A stretch of DNA of 64,000 nt from Paenibacillus sp. LS1 (GCF_026013365.1 NZ_JAPDOE010000010.1:124001-188000); one strand, 5' to 3'. Shown: positions 17,317-27,459, counted from the first letter of the stretch. Notes: generated by a model from the sequence alone, not told the origin. Numbers and translations are program-made.

Positions 17317-20300
17317 ATGTGGAACGGGGATGCATTTGACAATCCTGAGGCGCAGTACCGGGTTCATCCCTTTTGGTTCTGGAATGGGGATATGGAAGAA
17401 GAACAGATTAAGCGGCAAGTGGCTGAGATGGCGGCGCAAGGTGTAGGTGGATTCTTCATCTGTCCACGTCAGGGACTACAGATTCCCTATCTGTCGGAAG
17501 CGTGGTTTGATAAGGTGCGGATTGCAGTGCAGGCAGCTGCCGATCATGGCATGCAGGTATGGTTATATGACGAGTATCCCTATCCGAGTGGAATGGCTGG
17601 CGGGGAAGTGACCCTTGATTTTCCTGAAGCGAAGCAGCGTCAGCTCGTGCATCATCAGTTGGTGGTTCAGGGCGGAGAAGCTGTGGATCTGGAGTTGCCA
17701 TGGGGACGAGTCTTGGTTGCCAAGGCGATTCCCAAGGATGAACATGGGAAGCGTCTGTGGCATGAGTCCATCGATCTGCGCAGCAAAATCGGCAATATCC
17801 AGACCGATCAGGTCTATCAGGAGACCGGACTCACATCGTATAACCGCAAGCGGTTCTTCACCTACCGAACAGTGTTCCGCTTGCTCTGGGATGTTCCCGC
17901 GGGTGATTGGGAGTTGATTATATTTCAGGAAAAAGAGATCGACGATTTCAAATATTACGGCAACTTTGTTGACCCTTGCCACAAGGAAGCGATGAGCCGA
18001 TTTATTGAACTGACGCATGAGCGTTATAAGTCAGCGGTTGGAGATCAATTTGAAAGCGTGATCAAAGGTATGTTCTCGGATGAAATCGCACCGCTGGGCC
18101 GTCTCCCCTGGTCTCCACAACTTCCCCGTTATTTCAGTGAGCGTTGTGGTTATAGTCTGATCGATTCGCTACCGGCCCTGCTATATGGTGATGTTCCAGA
18201 CGCGCATCGGATTCGGTATGACTACTATCAGTCACTGCATTTGCTTCTCAGGGAGTCCTATCACAAACAGGTGCATGACTGGTGTGAGGAAGCAGGGATT
18301 CAGTATGCGGCTGAGGTGCCTGGCGTACGGATGACCACCCAGTTGTTCAGCCATATGCCAGGTGGTGATTCGGCACATGAGAAAATCGGACGGTCCTTAT
18401 CGTGGATACTGGAACGATACGGCCAAAAGATGCGTGACAACCCCAAGATGGTCAGCTCGCTTGCCCGGCAATTGGGCCGAGGCCGCAATCTGATTGAGTG
18501 TTTTCACAGTGTAGGCTGGTCCATGACGCTACAGGATGCCAAGTGGATGATTGATCGCATGGCCGCTATGGGCACCAATTTCTATAACTTTCACGCCTTT
18601 TTCTATACGATTGGTGGGCTGGCGAAGCATGATGCACCGCCGTCTCAATTTTTGCAGAATCCCTACTGGAAGCATTTCCGGCAGTTGGGGGATTACACCG
18701 GACGGTTGAGCTATCTCATGAGCACGGGAGCAGCAGACATTCGAATTGCTGTGCTTGATCCAACGACGACATTCTGGAGTCTGATGGGTAATCCGCTGCA
18801 TGGATTCGAGTATAGCGGCCAGGACGAATTAGAACGCGCGCAACTGGAACGCCTGACCAAGGACTGGATGAGGATTACTACCCATCTGCTCGAAAACAGA
18901 CGTGACTATGACCACCTTGATCCCGAATTGTTGGCGGAAGCTGACTTAACGGATGGCATTATTCAGATGGGTATAGCCCGTTATGAGGTGTTGATCCTGC
19001 CACCGATGCTGAATCTGGAGGCCGCGGCCTGGGAACAGGTGAAAAGATTCGTTCAGCGGGGAGGAACTGTCGTTTCTGTTGGGATGCCTCCGCATATTGC
19101 CATCCAGCCGGGAAGTCCGGAGGGGGATGATGCTGCCCAGTTCTTTGGCGCGGGCGAGCAGCCGCAAGAGGTGTACTGGGGCCGTAGCGTGACAACAGAT
19201 TACGATAACCGTGAAACCATGTGGCATCAGGGTGAGGGGAATGCTTATTTTCTACCCGCAGGAACAGGGCAAGGAGATGACTTTTCGCTGGAGCTTATCT
19301 CCCTCCTGCTCGATCAGGTATTGCCCGAACCCATCTGCTGGATCATGGAGGAGGAAAGTGCATCTCTGCTGATGCAAACTCGTGAATTGTCGGCTGGAGA
19401 GCATATGGTTTTCTTGACCAATCAGGAGGGTCAGGACCTGAAGGGTCAATTGAAGCTGGTCGCCAGACAGCTGTGGGATGGAACGGAGCTGGCAGAGAAC
19501 ACTTGTCTGGTGGCAGAACGACTCGATCTGGAGACAGGGCAGCTTCAGACATTGCCGTATACGAGCAGTGGTGGGGAATATTGTATTTCACTAACGCTGG
19601 CGCCATACGAAGCGCATGCTGTACGCCTTACTTTACAAGCTGCGAAGGAAGAGGCAGAACCAACGAAAGTGGATGTAGCAGACAAAACGGGTTCGACGTT
19701 TGGAGCGGATGTTTCGGCAGGGGCGAATCAAGCCAGTAAGATCAGAGTTCCTTCAGAAGGGCCATGGCGGATGGAAACGGTGCAGTCTAACATCCTGCGA
19801 ATGGGACAATTCCATCTTCAGGCTTCCAATGCTAACGGAATAATTCTGGAAAGCCAGCATGTGGCTGTGAAACCGTTTATTGATCAGGCGGCAGAATTAT
19901 CGGAACAGTATCCTCTGCCAGTCCAGTTTAATCAGGTATTTGGCACACCGAAAAAAGCATCCGTTGCTTACCCGATCGAGTGTCGATATACGACCACATT
20001 TGAGCTGAGAACCGCTTTGCCTGCATGTCTGTTATTCATGGACAGAGCGGCAATCTCGGGCAGTTGGTCGATGGAGATTAATGGGCAACCACTTGGAAAA
20101 GAACAATTCGATCCAATCGAAATAACCGACCACAATAACATCGCTTGTGACATTACGGAGCTGCTGCACAGCGGTCTCAACGAAATGACCGTGATTGTGC
20201 AGATAACGAAAGATGAGGATGGCATCGTTGATCCCTTGTATCTACAAGGTAGATTCGGCGTGGAGTTCCATCATGAAGGCCTGGCTTCGCTCGTGCGGGA

Positions 20301-20670
20301 ACCGGACACGGCCCTTCGCATCGGACCTGAACCGCAGCCGCTGTATCCCCATTTTGCCGGGGAAATAAGTTATAAACGCACGTTCTGGCTGGATGAGTCG
20401 GGGGAAGATGTTGCCTCATTTGAACTGGAATTTAGCGATTGGCGGGTGCAGGATGTGACGGAAGTGCGGGTGAACGGACATAGTCTTGGTGTGCGATGCT
20501 GGTCTCCGTATCGCTGGAAGGGAGAAGCCTCCTGGCTTCGTCCAGGGGATAACGACATTGAAGTTCGCGTTACCAACACGTTGATTGGCCTGCTGGAAGG
20601 TACGTATTTTGATTCGGAACATCATCGATTACAGGATGCAGGTCATGTACCTGCGGAAGAATTGAGATGA
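17317..20670 (+). CDS. Large glycoside hydrolase, GH106-like
   Basis: Predicted 1117 residues without signal peptide, so probably cytoplasmic. The N-terminal part looks like a TIM barrel (HPFWFWNGDMEEEQI, GVGGFFICPRQGL, VWLYDEYPYPSGMAGGE, GMFSDEI with acidic candidates for catalysis). The last 250 residues look like a jelly-roll carbohydrate-binding fold (VRVNGHSLGVRCWSPYRW, then GDNDIEVRVTNTL). This layout is that of GH106 alpha-L-rhamnosidases and relatives; I cannot exclude a distinct uncharacterised family. A ribosome site AGGGAGGAAGG precedes the ATG. First gene of the hydrolase operon. Confidence 0.65.
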   Translation: MWNGDAFDNPEAQYRVHPFWFWNGDMEEEQIKRQVAEMAAQGVGGFFICPRQGLQIPYLSEAWFDKVRIAVQAAADHGMQVWLYDEYPYPSGMAGGEVTLDFPEAKQRQLVHHQLVVQGGEAVDLELPWGRVLVAKAIPKDEHGKRLWHESIDLRSKIGNIQTDQVYQETGLTSYNRKRFFTYRTVFRLLWDVPAGDWELIIFQEKEIDDFKYYGNFVDPCHKEAMSRFIELTHERYKSAVGDQFESVIKGMFSDEIAPLGRLPWSPQLPRYFSERCGYSLIDSLPALLYGDVPDAHRIRYDYYQSLHLLLRESYHKQVHDWCEEAGIQYAAEVPGVRMTTQLFSHMPGGDSAHEKIGRSLSWILERYGQKMRDNPKMVSSLARQLGRGRNLIECFHSVGWSMTLQDAKWMIDRMAAMGTNFYNFHAFFYTIGGLAKHDAPPSQFLQNPYWKHFRQLGDYTGRLSYLMSTGAADIRIAVLDPTTTFWSLMGNPLHGFEYSGQDELERAQLERLTKDWMRITTHLLENRRDYDHLDPELLAEADLTDGIIQMGIARYEVLILPPMLNLEAAAWEQVKRFVQRGGTVVSVGMPPHIAIQPGSPEGDDAAQFFGAGEQPQEVYWGRSVTTDYDNRETMWHQGEGNAYFLPAGTGQGDDFSLELISLLLDQVLPEPICWIMEEESASLLMQTRELSAGEHMVFLTNQEGQDLKGQLKLVARQLWDGTELAENTCLVAERLDLETGQLQTLPYTSSGGEYCISLTLAPYEAHAVRLTLQAAKEEAEPTKVDVADKTGSTFGADVSAGANQASKIRVPSEGPWRMETVQSNILRMGQFHLQASNANGIILESQHVAVKPFIDQAAELSEQYPLPVQFNQVFGTPKKASVAYPIECRYTTTFELRTALPACLLFMDRAAISGSWSMEINGQPLGKEQFDPIEITDHNNIACDITELLHSGLNEMTVIVQITKDEDGIVDPLYLQGRFGVEFHHEGLASLVREPDTALRIGPEPQPLYPHFAGEISYKRTFWLDESGEDVASFELEFSDWRVQDVTEVRVNGHSLGVRCWSPYRWKGEASWLRPGDNDIEVRVTNTLIGLLEGTYFDSEHHRLQDAGHVPAEELR

Positions 20671-20682
20671 AGGAGTGAACGT

Positions 20683-22299
20683 ATGAGTACAACCCAATCA
20701 GAACAACAAAGATTGGACCCGGTCTGGGTCGCGGATCAGGGAGACGGTACATACCGCAATCCGATTCTGCATGCGGATTATTCGGATCCGGATGTGATTC
20801 GTGTAGGAGATGACTTCTATATGACGGCATCGAGTTTCTCGCATACCCCGGGGCTACCGATTTTACATTCGAAGGACCTGGTGAACTGGCGGCTTGTCCG
20901 ATATGCCATAGATCGGCTGGATCTGCCAGGATATGATGTACCTCTCCATGGAAAAGGCGTATGGGCACCCAGCATTCGGTATCACGACGGAAAGTACTGG
21001 ATCTTCTTCAGCACACCGGATGAGGGCATCTTTATGACCACGGCCGATCACCCTGAGGGCGAGTGGTCGCCGCTGCATCTCGTTCATGAAGTGAAGGGCT
21101 GGATTGACCCTTGTCCTTTATGGGATGAGGATGGGCAAGCCTATCTGGTTCATGCTTTTGCCCATAGTCGCAGTGGGATCAAGAGCAAAATTCAGGTGTG
21201 CCGGATGGCTGCGGATGGAAGGAGACTTCTGGACGAAGGTACGATCGTCTTTGATGGGACCGAATATCATCCGACCATTGAAGGGCCTAAGTTCTACAAG
21301 CGCGAGGGGTATTATTATATTTTTGCTCCGGCTGGAGGCGTGAAGCCGGGGTGGCAGACGGTTTTGCGCTCCCAACAGGTATTTGGGCCCTATGAGGATC
21401 GAATTGTCATGCATCAGGGAGCTTCACCGGTCAATGGACCTCATCAGGGAGGATACGTGGAGCTGGAATCGGGGCAGTCCTGGTTTATTCATTTTCAGGA
21501 TCGGGATGCCTATGGGCGCATTGTTCATCTTCAGCCGATGACGTGGACGGAAGACGGCTGGCCTGTCATTGGAATAGACCGTGAAGGTCATGGAACGGGG
21601 GAACCTGTGGACGTGCACGTCAAACCGGATGTAGGAGCAGCCTATCCGATCATTGTGCCTGATGTATCCGATGATTTTCAGACTGATCATCTGGGGTTGC
21701 AATGGCAATGGCAGGCGAATTCCCGTCCTGAGTGGGCTGATGCAGGTGCGGAAAGAGGACTGGTATTACCTGCTCATCCATACCCGGAGGGCATTCAGTC
21801 TTTGTTTGGTACACCTCATCTTCTCTTGCAGAAGCTGCCCGCATCTGAATTTGTGGCGACGACCAAGCTCACGTTCCTGCCTGCACAGGAAGGGGATCAG
21901 TCAGGTCTCATCATGTTTGGTGATTCGTATGCAAGCCTGTGTCTGTTACAGACAGAAGATGGAACCATTCGGTTATCGCTGATTCGCGGAACCAAACGTG
22001 CAGACAGCCATCTGCATGCAGATGAATGGGAGGAAACGGGACTGGACTGGGAGGGCCAGGGTTCGCAGGTAACCGGCTGGACCATTCATCTTCGGCTCAC
22101 CCTGACAGAACCTGCCTTGTGCCAGTTTAGTTGGAGCGAAGACGGAGCGGAGTTTCAGCCGATCGGTACACCGTTTAACGCCACAACAGCCCTCTGGGTT
22201 GGTGCGAAAATGGGTATCTTTGCTGTAAACACACGGCTCGCGAATCGTGGAGGTCAGGGGGTTTTTCGTTATTTTAACGTGAAGGAAATTCGGGATTAG
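20683..22299 (+). CDS. GH43 glycoside hydrolase (beta-xylosidase / alpha-L-arabinofuranosidase type)
   Basis: Predicted 538 residues, no signal peptide. The five-bladed propeller carries the three acidic catalytic residues in ADYSDPDVIRV (base Asp), GWIDPCPLWDEDG (Asp) and TIEGPKFYKREGYYY (acid Glu). The C-terminal 200 residues are a beta-sandwich of the GH43_C2 type. It would trim arabinose, xylose or similar side groups from imported oligosaccharides. It lies 12 bases after the GH106-like gene with ribosome site AAGGAG. Confidence 0.92.
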   Translation: MSTTQSEQQRLDPVWVADQGDGTYRNPILHADYSDPDVIRVGDDFYMTASSFSHTPGLPILHSKDLVNWRLVRYAIDRLDLPGYDVPLHGKGVWAPSIRYHDGKYWIFFSTPDEGIFMTTADHPEGEWSPLHLVHEVKGWIDPCPLWDEDGQAYLVHAFAHSRSGIKSKIQVCRMAADGRRLLDEGTIVFDGTEYHPTIEGPKFYKREGYYYIFAPAGGVKPGWQTVLRSQQVFGPYEDRIVMHQGASPVNGPHQGGYVELESGQSWFIHFQDRDAYGRIVHLQPMTWTEDGWPVIGIDREGHGTGEPVDVHVKPDVGAAYPIIVPDVSDDFQTDHLGLQWQWQANSRPEWADAGAERGLVLPAHPYPEGIQSLFGTPHLLLQKLPASEFVATTKLTFLPAQEGDQSGLIMFGDSYASLCLLQTEDGTIRLSLIRGTKRADSHLHADEWEETGLDWEGQGSQVTGWTIHLRLTLTEPALCQFSWSEDGAEFQPIGTPFNATTALWVGAKMGIFAVNTRLANRGGQGVFRYFNVKEIRD

Positions 22300-22331
22300 G
22301 GAGCAAGGGAAGAAGCAGGAGGAGGAGCAAG

Positions 22332-23153
22332 ATGGGACATCGTATTCAGTTTGACCGTTATCCAGGTGGTGTGATGAAAGCGCTGACGCTCAGTTATGAC
22401 GATGGAGTGGTACATGATCGCAGACTGGTGGAAATCTGTAATCGGTATGGCCTGCGGGGAACATTTAATCTGAACTCCGGTACCCTGGGTAATCCAGGTC
22501 GCATTGAGGTGGGGGAAGTCGCTGAACTGTATGCGGGGCATGAAGTGGCTGTTCATACGGTTACTCACCCTACGCTGCCTTATGTTCCGAATGAACTCCT
22601 GACCGAAGAGATTATGGAGGACCGAAAAGCATTGGAGCAGCTTGTCGGTTATCCGGTACGAGGCATGGCTTATCCCAATGGAGGGTATGACCGTGCGCTA
22701 AGTACAAAGCTGGAGTGGCTTGGTATCGATTATGCTCGTACCGTTGAATCACATGGCAGATACACGTTGCCAGACCGTCCCCTTGAATGGCATCCGACCT
22801 GCCATCATAACCATGATCTGGCGGCACATGCCGAGCGTTTTATCCAACATTCCAAAACAGGTACGCCACTATTACTCTATGTCTGGGGTCACAGCTATGA
22901 GTTCAATGACAACGACAACTGGGAGATCATCGAACAGTTCGGTGAGCAGATTGGCGGCAGGAACGACATCTGGTACGCGACGAACATTGAAGTGATTGCC
23001 TACTGGAAAGCGGTGCAACGACTGGAGTGTTCCGCTGATCGATCCATCATCCATAATCCGTCTGCCATCCCGGTTTGGTTCACGGCAGATCAGCAGGTTG
23101 TTGAAGTGCAAGGCGGAGAGACATTGCGGCTAAGCGAACGAATCAAGGTATAA
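22332..23153 (+). CDS. Polysaccharide deacetylase-family protein
   Basis: NodB-fold carbohydrate esterase, 273 residues, no signal peptide. The motifs are LTLSYDDGVVHD (catalytic and metal Asp pair), VAVHTVTHPTL (metal His pair, HTVTH) and AYPNGGYD. Located among pectin-type hydrolases, it may remove acetyl groups from imported oligosaccharides rather than act on the cell wall; that is inference. The start ATG follows AGGAGGAGC. The next gene's ribosome site begins directly at its stop. Confidence 0.85.
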   Translation: MGHRIQFDRYPGGVMKALTLSYDDGVVHDRRLVEICNRYGLRGTFNLNSGTLGNPGRIEVGEVAELYAGHEVAVHTVTHPTLPYVPNELLTEEIMEDRKALEQLVGYPVRGMAYPNGGYDRALSTKLEWLGIDYARTVESHGRYTLPDRPLEWHPTCHHNHDLAAHAERFIQHSKTGTPLLLYVWGHSYEFNDNDNWEIIEQFGEQIGGRNDIWYATNIEVIAYWKAVQRLECSADRSIIHNPSAIPVWFTADQQVVEVQGGETLRLSERIKV

Positions 23154-23210
23154 GGAAGGGAGCTGACGATCATTCGTTATTTTCATGAGAACGAGGCGAT
23201 TGCAGGCAAG

Positions 23211-25388
23211 GTGTACGAATCAATTCCGGATATATTGACTACGGTGGCTCAGCGTTATATTGGCGATCATCCGAAACATTCCTTTTTGTTCAGAGCCTAT
23301 CATCAGGGAGGTTTTCGCAGGCTGGGGGATTATCGCTACGACCTGAATCTGAATGAGAAATGCGTAGAGGCGCGTGCAGGGCAGTACGTGTATGTATGGG
23401 GCAAGTTATGGAGCGACCAGAATGCAACGTTAAATACAGGCCTGAACTGTTATAGTCCAGTGACAATCTATGTGAATGGTGAAGAGGTATTCAAGTCTGA
23501 GCTGTTGCAGGAATTATTTCCCGAGCGAAGAACCCAGATTCCGATTTCCGTTAACTATGGCTGGAATGATGTGTTGCTATGTTTTGTCAAAACAGAAGTG
23601 GGATTCGGCGGTATCTACGGAACAGCCTCGTTCAAAAATTTCCCGCTGCACTTCCTCACGCCTGGGGCAGATCGTCAGGGACAGGAGGGCTGGTTATATT
23701 CGGAACCCGTCGATGAACCTGTATTATCTCTTCCTCGTGACGGCATGACGGAAGAAGAAACAGGTCTTACCTGGTATCCGCGCAAGGCGTGGACAGATGA
23801 GGAGCAGAGCGTGGGTTCTTTTGCCCGCATCTTCGGCACGGAACAATCAGCTGTGGCCTACGCATGGTCCAGATTGGATGTAACCTTGCCAGGAACATCA
23901 CCAGTTATTTTAAAAGGTCGTCATGATGGAGCATTGACCCTGTATGTGGGTGGCACAGAAGTATACTCTGCTGGAAGTAGCGGTAACTTCCGCGTTGAAC
24001 TCCCGCGCCGCTACGGTTCATCGGATCTGGTCGCGAAAGGTGTAATCCAGGCAGTTGATGACTCCTGGGGATTCACGTTGGAAGATGCCGAGCATTTGGA
24101 TTCCACAGGCTGGAGACTGAAACCTCCTCATCCGGTTGCGGGATGTTCTGACCCTTGGCTGTACACAGGTGTGTTTGCTCCCGGTGCTGAACCATCCCAC
24201 GCCGACATCGTGCGAACCGATACCGTATTTGATGATGGCGCACAAGGTGTGTATTGGCGGGTAGATCTTCCTGATACGCATGTTCGTCCTTACCTGGAAA
24301 ATACACATTACGGAAAGTGGAATTATCCGCTCGGTGTTACCCTGCTTGGACTTCTCCAGACGGGACAGGAATTGGGACGGGATGATTACATTCAGTATGT
24401 GCGGCAACATATTGAACTGAGCACTTCATTTGATCGCTATGGTCTATGGGATCGGGAAGGGTACGGTGCGGCAGGGATTAATAATCAACTGTCTGCCATC
24501 GACAGTCTGGATGATTGCGGTTCGTTTGGGTCTACGCTGCTTGCTGCGATGGAGTTGGGCGTTATTCGTGGGGGAAGAGATACCGCGGATCGGATTGCGG
24601 GCTACATTACGGATGAGCAGGAGCGTCTGGAGGATGGTGCCTTTTACCGGGTTCGCGGCAGTGGAGAGATGCGTCAGGAGACGATGTGGTGTGATGACTT
24701 ATACATGAGCACACCATTTCTGATGCGTTATGGTCAGTTGACAGGAGATGCGACTTATTGGGAAGATGCGGTCAATCAGTTCCTGATGTTCCGTAAGTAC
24801 CTCTATCTTCCCGAACAACAGATCATGTCCCATGTGTATGATTTTGTGCGTGGTCGGGCGACAGGCATTCCATGGGGACGGGGAAACGGCTGGGTGCTTT
24901 TCTCATTAACCGAACTGTTATCCATCCTGCCGCATGATCATGTGAAACGACCGGAACTACTTACTTTCTATCGTGATTTAAGTCAGGGTTATCTGGCGCT
25001 GCAAGGGGAAAATGGACTGTGGCATCAGGTGTTGAACCGCCCGGATTCGTATGAAGAGACTTCCTGCACATCCATGTTCATCTACGCCTATGCCCGCGGC
25101 ATTCGGGAAGGGTGGCTGGAGCAACCTGAGCCCTATCTGGAAGCAGTCAGCAAAGGATGGGAAGGCATGACGCGTTTGTCGATTGATTACAAAGGCAATA
25201 TATATGGGGTATGCCGGGGCTCCGGGTACTCGTTTACCGCCTTGTATTATCGCGATGATCTGGGTTGGAATCTGAACGATACCCATGGGATCGGGATTGT
25301 GCTCTTGGCTGGCATTGAGGCGCATAAAATGAACCAGCAGCTACGCGAGGTGTCTATCGATTCTTCGGTTACAGCCGCGCAGCGCTGA
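23211..25388 (+). CDS. GH105-type unsaturated glucuronyl/galacturonyl hydrolase with N-terminal beta domain
   Basis: 725 residues from the GTG at 23211. Residues about 360-700 form the alpha/alpha barrel of GH88/GH105 (YteR/YesR relatives): GYGAAGINNQLSAIDSLDDC, ETMWCDDLYMSTPFLMRYG with the catalytic Asp, and PWGRGNGWVLFSL. Residues 1-330 are beta-rich. Such enzymes remove unsaturated uronic acids left by pectate or rhamnogalacturonan lyases. The true start is probably 14 codons upstream: GGAAGGG at 23154-23160 is correctly spaced for ATC at 23169 (or ACG at 23166), both in frame. The GTG itself has no ribosome site. Confidence 0.88.
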   Translation: MYESIPDILTTVAQRYIGDHPKHSFLFRAYHQGGFRRLGDYRYDLNLNEKCVEARAGQYVYVWGKLWSDQNATLNTGLNCYSPVTIYVNGEEVFKSELLQELFPERRTQIPISVNYGWNDVLLCFVKTEVGFGGIYGTASFKNFPLHFLTPGADRQGQEGWLYSEPVDEPVLSLPRDGMTEEETGLTWYPRKAWTDEEQSVGSFARIFGTEQSAVAYAWSRLDVTLPGTSPVILKGRHDGALTLYVGGTEVYSAGSSGNFRVELPRRYGSSDLVAKGVIQAVDDSWGFTLEDAEHLDSTGWRLKPPHPVAGCSDPWLYTGVFAPGAEPSHADIVRTDTVFDDGAQGVYWRVDLPDTHVRPYLENTHYGKWNYPLGVTLLGLLQTGQELGRDDYIQYVRQHIELSTSFDRYGLWDREGYGAAGINNQLSAIDSLDDCGSFGSTLLAAMELGVIRGGRDTADRIAGYITDEQERLEDGAFYRVRGSGEMRQETMWCDDLYMSTPFLMRYGQLTGDATYWEDAVNQFLMFRKYLYLPEQQIMSHVYDFVRGRATGIPWGRGNGWVLFSLTELLSILPHDHVKRPELLTFYRDLSQGYLALQGENGLWHQVLNRPDSYEETSCTSMFIYAYARGIREGWLEQPEPYLEAVSKGWEGMTRLSIDYKGNIYGVCRGSGYSFTALYYRDDLGWNLNDTHGIGIVLLAGIEAHKMNQQLREVSIDSSVTAAQR

Positions 25389-25451
25389 TGTTTGACACAA
25401 CGGAACGGATGTATGTGGATAGCCTTCTATAGGTAGGTAACCAGCTAAAGA

Positions 25452-25483
25452 AAGCGGCAATGCCCTCAGGCTTGCCGCTTTTA
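25452..25483. terminator. Bidirectional terminator between GH105 and DUF72 genes
   Basis: AAGCGGCAA (25452-25460) pairs perfectly with TTGCCGCTT (25472-25480), flanked by T-rich tracts on both strands. It can end the hydrolase operon on the plus strand and the DUF72 gene on the minus strand. Confidence 0.75.
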
Positions 25484-25574
25484 GTGTGATTTCAATCCCA
25501 AATCTGAACAGCATAATAGCAATAACACACTTACCTTCACCCAATAATATGAATAACTGCATCATGAACACGGA

Positions 25575-26450
25575 TCAAAATAATTCCAGCTGCTCCGGTC
25601 CTTCTTCCTGCTCTGGTTCAGTACGGTCAGGAAAAGGCTTTACCGGCAGGTCCAGCAGGTCCATCATCATCTGGGCATTCGCCGCTGCATCGCCACCGGA
25701 GTTGTTGTTAAAAATAACATAGACATCCTTGCTCTGCTCCTGCAATTGTTCCAGATATCCTTTCCACTCCAACAATTCTTCCTTGTTGTAACGGTATAAA
25801 TAACGGGTCTCGCGCCAATTGGGCGCACCATTCTGATGCCACCCGGACACATTGCGTCCGTGCATGCGTACCAGTGTCATCTCCGAATCCGTGGCCTGAG
25901 GCACGATGGGAATGGAACCTGGACCCGCCTGAGGTTCGTCACAGACGCTGTGAATCCAGCCTTGCTCTTTCAGGAACGCAAGCGTCCGCTCGCGCATGTC
26001 ACCTTCATACCAGCTACGATGACGGAATTCGAGGGCACATGGAATACCTTCCATTCTCAGTTTCACTTCACGAAGCTCTTTGACGTTGTCCTTATTGCAC
26101 TCAAACCAAGGTGGATATTGAAACAAGGCTGCCTGCATCTTGCCGGCTTCGATGACCGGTTCCAGTGATTCCCGAAAAGCCTTATACATCTCCGACGTGC
26201 TGGTGAAGTATGGTTTGCCTCGCAGATGTCCGGTCATTCCCTGATAGGCTTTGATGATAAAAGCAAAGGATTGAGGCGTCTCGGCAGCCCATCGTGCCAT
26301 TCGATCCCGCGGCTGAACGGCGTAGAAGGAACTATCCACCTCCACGGTGGAGAAGTATTGCCCGTATAGACCGAGCTTGTCTTTGGCTTTGGTGCGGATG
26401 GGATAGAGATCTTCCTGATCCCCCCATCCGGTAAGTCCGATGTGAATCAT
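25575..26450 (-). CDS. DUF72-family protein (YecE/YunF type)
   Basis: Predicted 291-residue cytoplasmic protein with a TIM-barrel-like DUF72 domain: HIGLTGWGD at the N-terminus, EVDSSFYAVQP, ALEFRHRSWY and VRMHGRN in order, all typical of the family. No enzymatic activity is established for it to my knowledge. The C-terminus is an acidic Pro/Glu tail (EPEQEEGPEQLELF). The start ATG follows AGGAGGTG. It stands alone. Confidence 0.88.
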   Translation of the reverse strand: MIHIGLTGWGDQEDLYPIRTKAKDKLGLYGQYFSTVEVDSSFYAVQPRDRMARWAAETPQSFAFIIKAYQGMTGHLRGKPYFTSTSEMYKAFRESLEPVIEAGKMQAALFQYPPWFECNKDNVKELREVKLRMEGIPCALEFRHRSWYEGDMRERTLAFLKEQGWIHSVCDEPQAGPGSIPIVPQATDSEMTLVRMHGRNVSGWHQNGAPNWRETRYLYRYNKEELLEWKGYLEQLQEQSKDVYVIFNNNSGGDAAANAQMMMDLLDLPVKPFPDRTEPEQEEGPEQLELF

Positions 26451-26688
26451 AAGAACACCTCCTGTTGCTTTTTGAACAACCTCTTATAATTAACCGATTT
26501 GCAGGGTATGCGTATGTTTAACATTATATCGTGTGCATTTTGGCTCTTCAATGCGGGTGACTAACTGGAATTTTTTGAGTTTGCAGGATAAAGACGTTAC
26601 AATAAATTAAAGCTTAGGGAAATGATCAGGCCTGTACAACAGCGTACTACAGACAGAGGGCAAGTGACCATGTGGAGGGCGAGAATGG

Positions 26689-27432
26689 ATGACGGAATGG
26701 TATGAAAAGAGTTTTGGAGAAGATTATCTTCTCGTATACAAGCACCGGGATGTACAAGGTGCCTATCAGGAAGTACATAAAATGATTAATTGGTTAAAGC
26801 TTAAGCCCAATGCTGAAGTATTGGATCTCTGCTGTGGTATGGGACGGCACTCACTCGCACTTGCTGATGCAGGCTTACGAGTGACCGGAGTCGATCTGTC
26901 CGATGTGCTTTTGCGTGAAGCCCGCCTAATGGATGACGAACACCGAGTATCTTGGTGTCATGCGGACATGCGTGAACTGCCGCTAAAAGGTGGCTTCGAC
27001 GCCGTAGTCAATCTGTTCACATCGTTTGGTTATTTCCTGGAGGACGGAGAACAACTGAAAGTATTACGTGCCATTCATCGCATGCTTCGCCCGGGTGGCA
27101 GCTATATTATTGATTTTATGAACACGGCATATGTGACGCGTCATCTGGTGCCGCACTCGGTTCGAGAGGATGAAGGGCAGCACATTGAGGAGTTACGCAA
27201 GATTGAAGATGGATTTGTGCAAAAGGAAATTCGCATTACGGATACTACATCCGGAGATGAACCGAGGGTATATCAGGAGCGCGTGAAGTTGTACACACGA
27301 GATCAACTGAGTCAGATGTTAAGTGAAGCCGGACTGCGGGTAGACCAGATCCATGGCGGCTATGATGAAGAGAAATATGACGAGCAGGCTTCTCCGCGCA
27401 TGATTTTTGTGGGTCATCGTCCTGTGGAGTGA
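26689..27432 (+). CDS. Class I SAM-dependent methyltransferase
   Basis: 247 residues with the Rossmann-type fold: VLDLCCGMGRHSLALA (SAM motif I), TGVDLSDVLL (acidic residue binding ribose), CHADMRELPL (motif II) and the HRMLRPGG element. The substrate is not predictable. Ribosome site GGAGGG lies ten bases before the ATG at 26689; another ATG four bases earlier is out of frame. It probably forms a transcription unit with the MBL-fold gene 27 bases downstream. Confidence 0.88.
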   Translation: MTEWYEKSFGEDYLLVYKHRDVQGAYQEVHKMINWLKLKPNAEVLDLCCGMGRHSLALADAGLRVTGVDLSDVLLREARLMDDEHRVSWCHADMRELPLKGGFDAVVNLFTSFGYFLEDGEQLKVLRAIHRMLRPGGSYIIDFMNTAYVTRHLVPHSVREDEGQHIEELRKIEDGFVQKEIRITDTTSGDEPRVYQERVKLYTRDQLSQMLSEAGLRVDQIHGGYDEEKYDEQASPRMIFVGHRPVE

Positions 27433-27459
27433 ACAGAGAGCGTCTGGAAGGGGAATACG

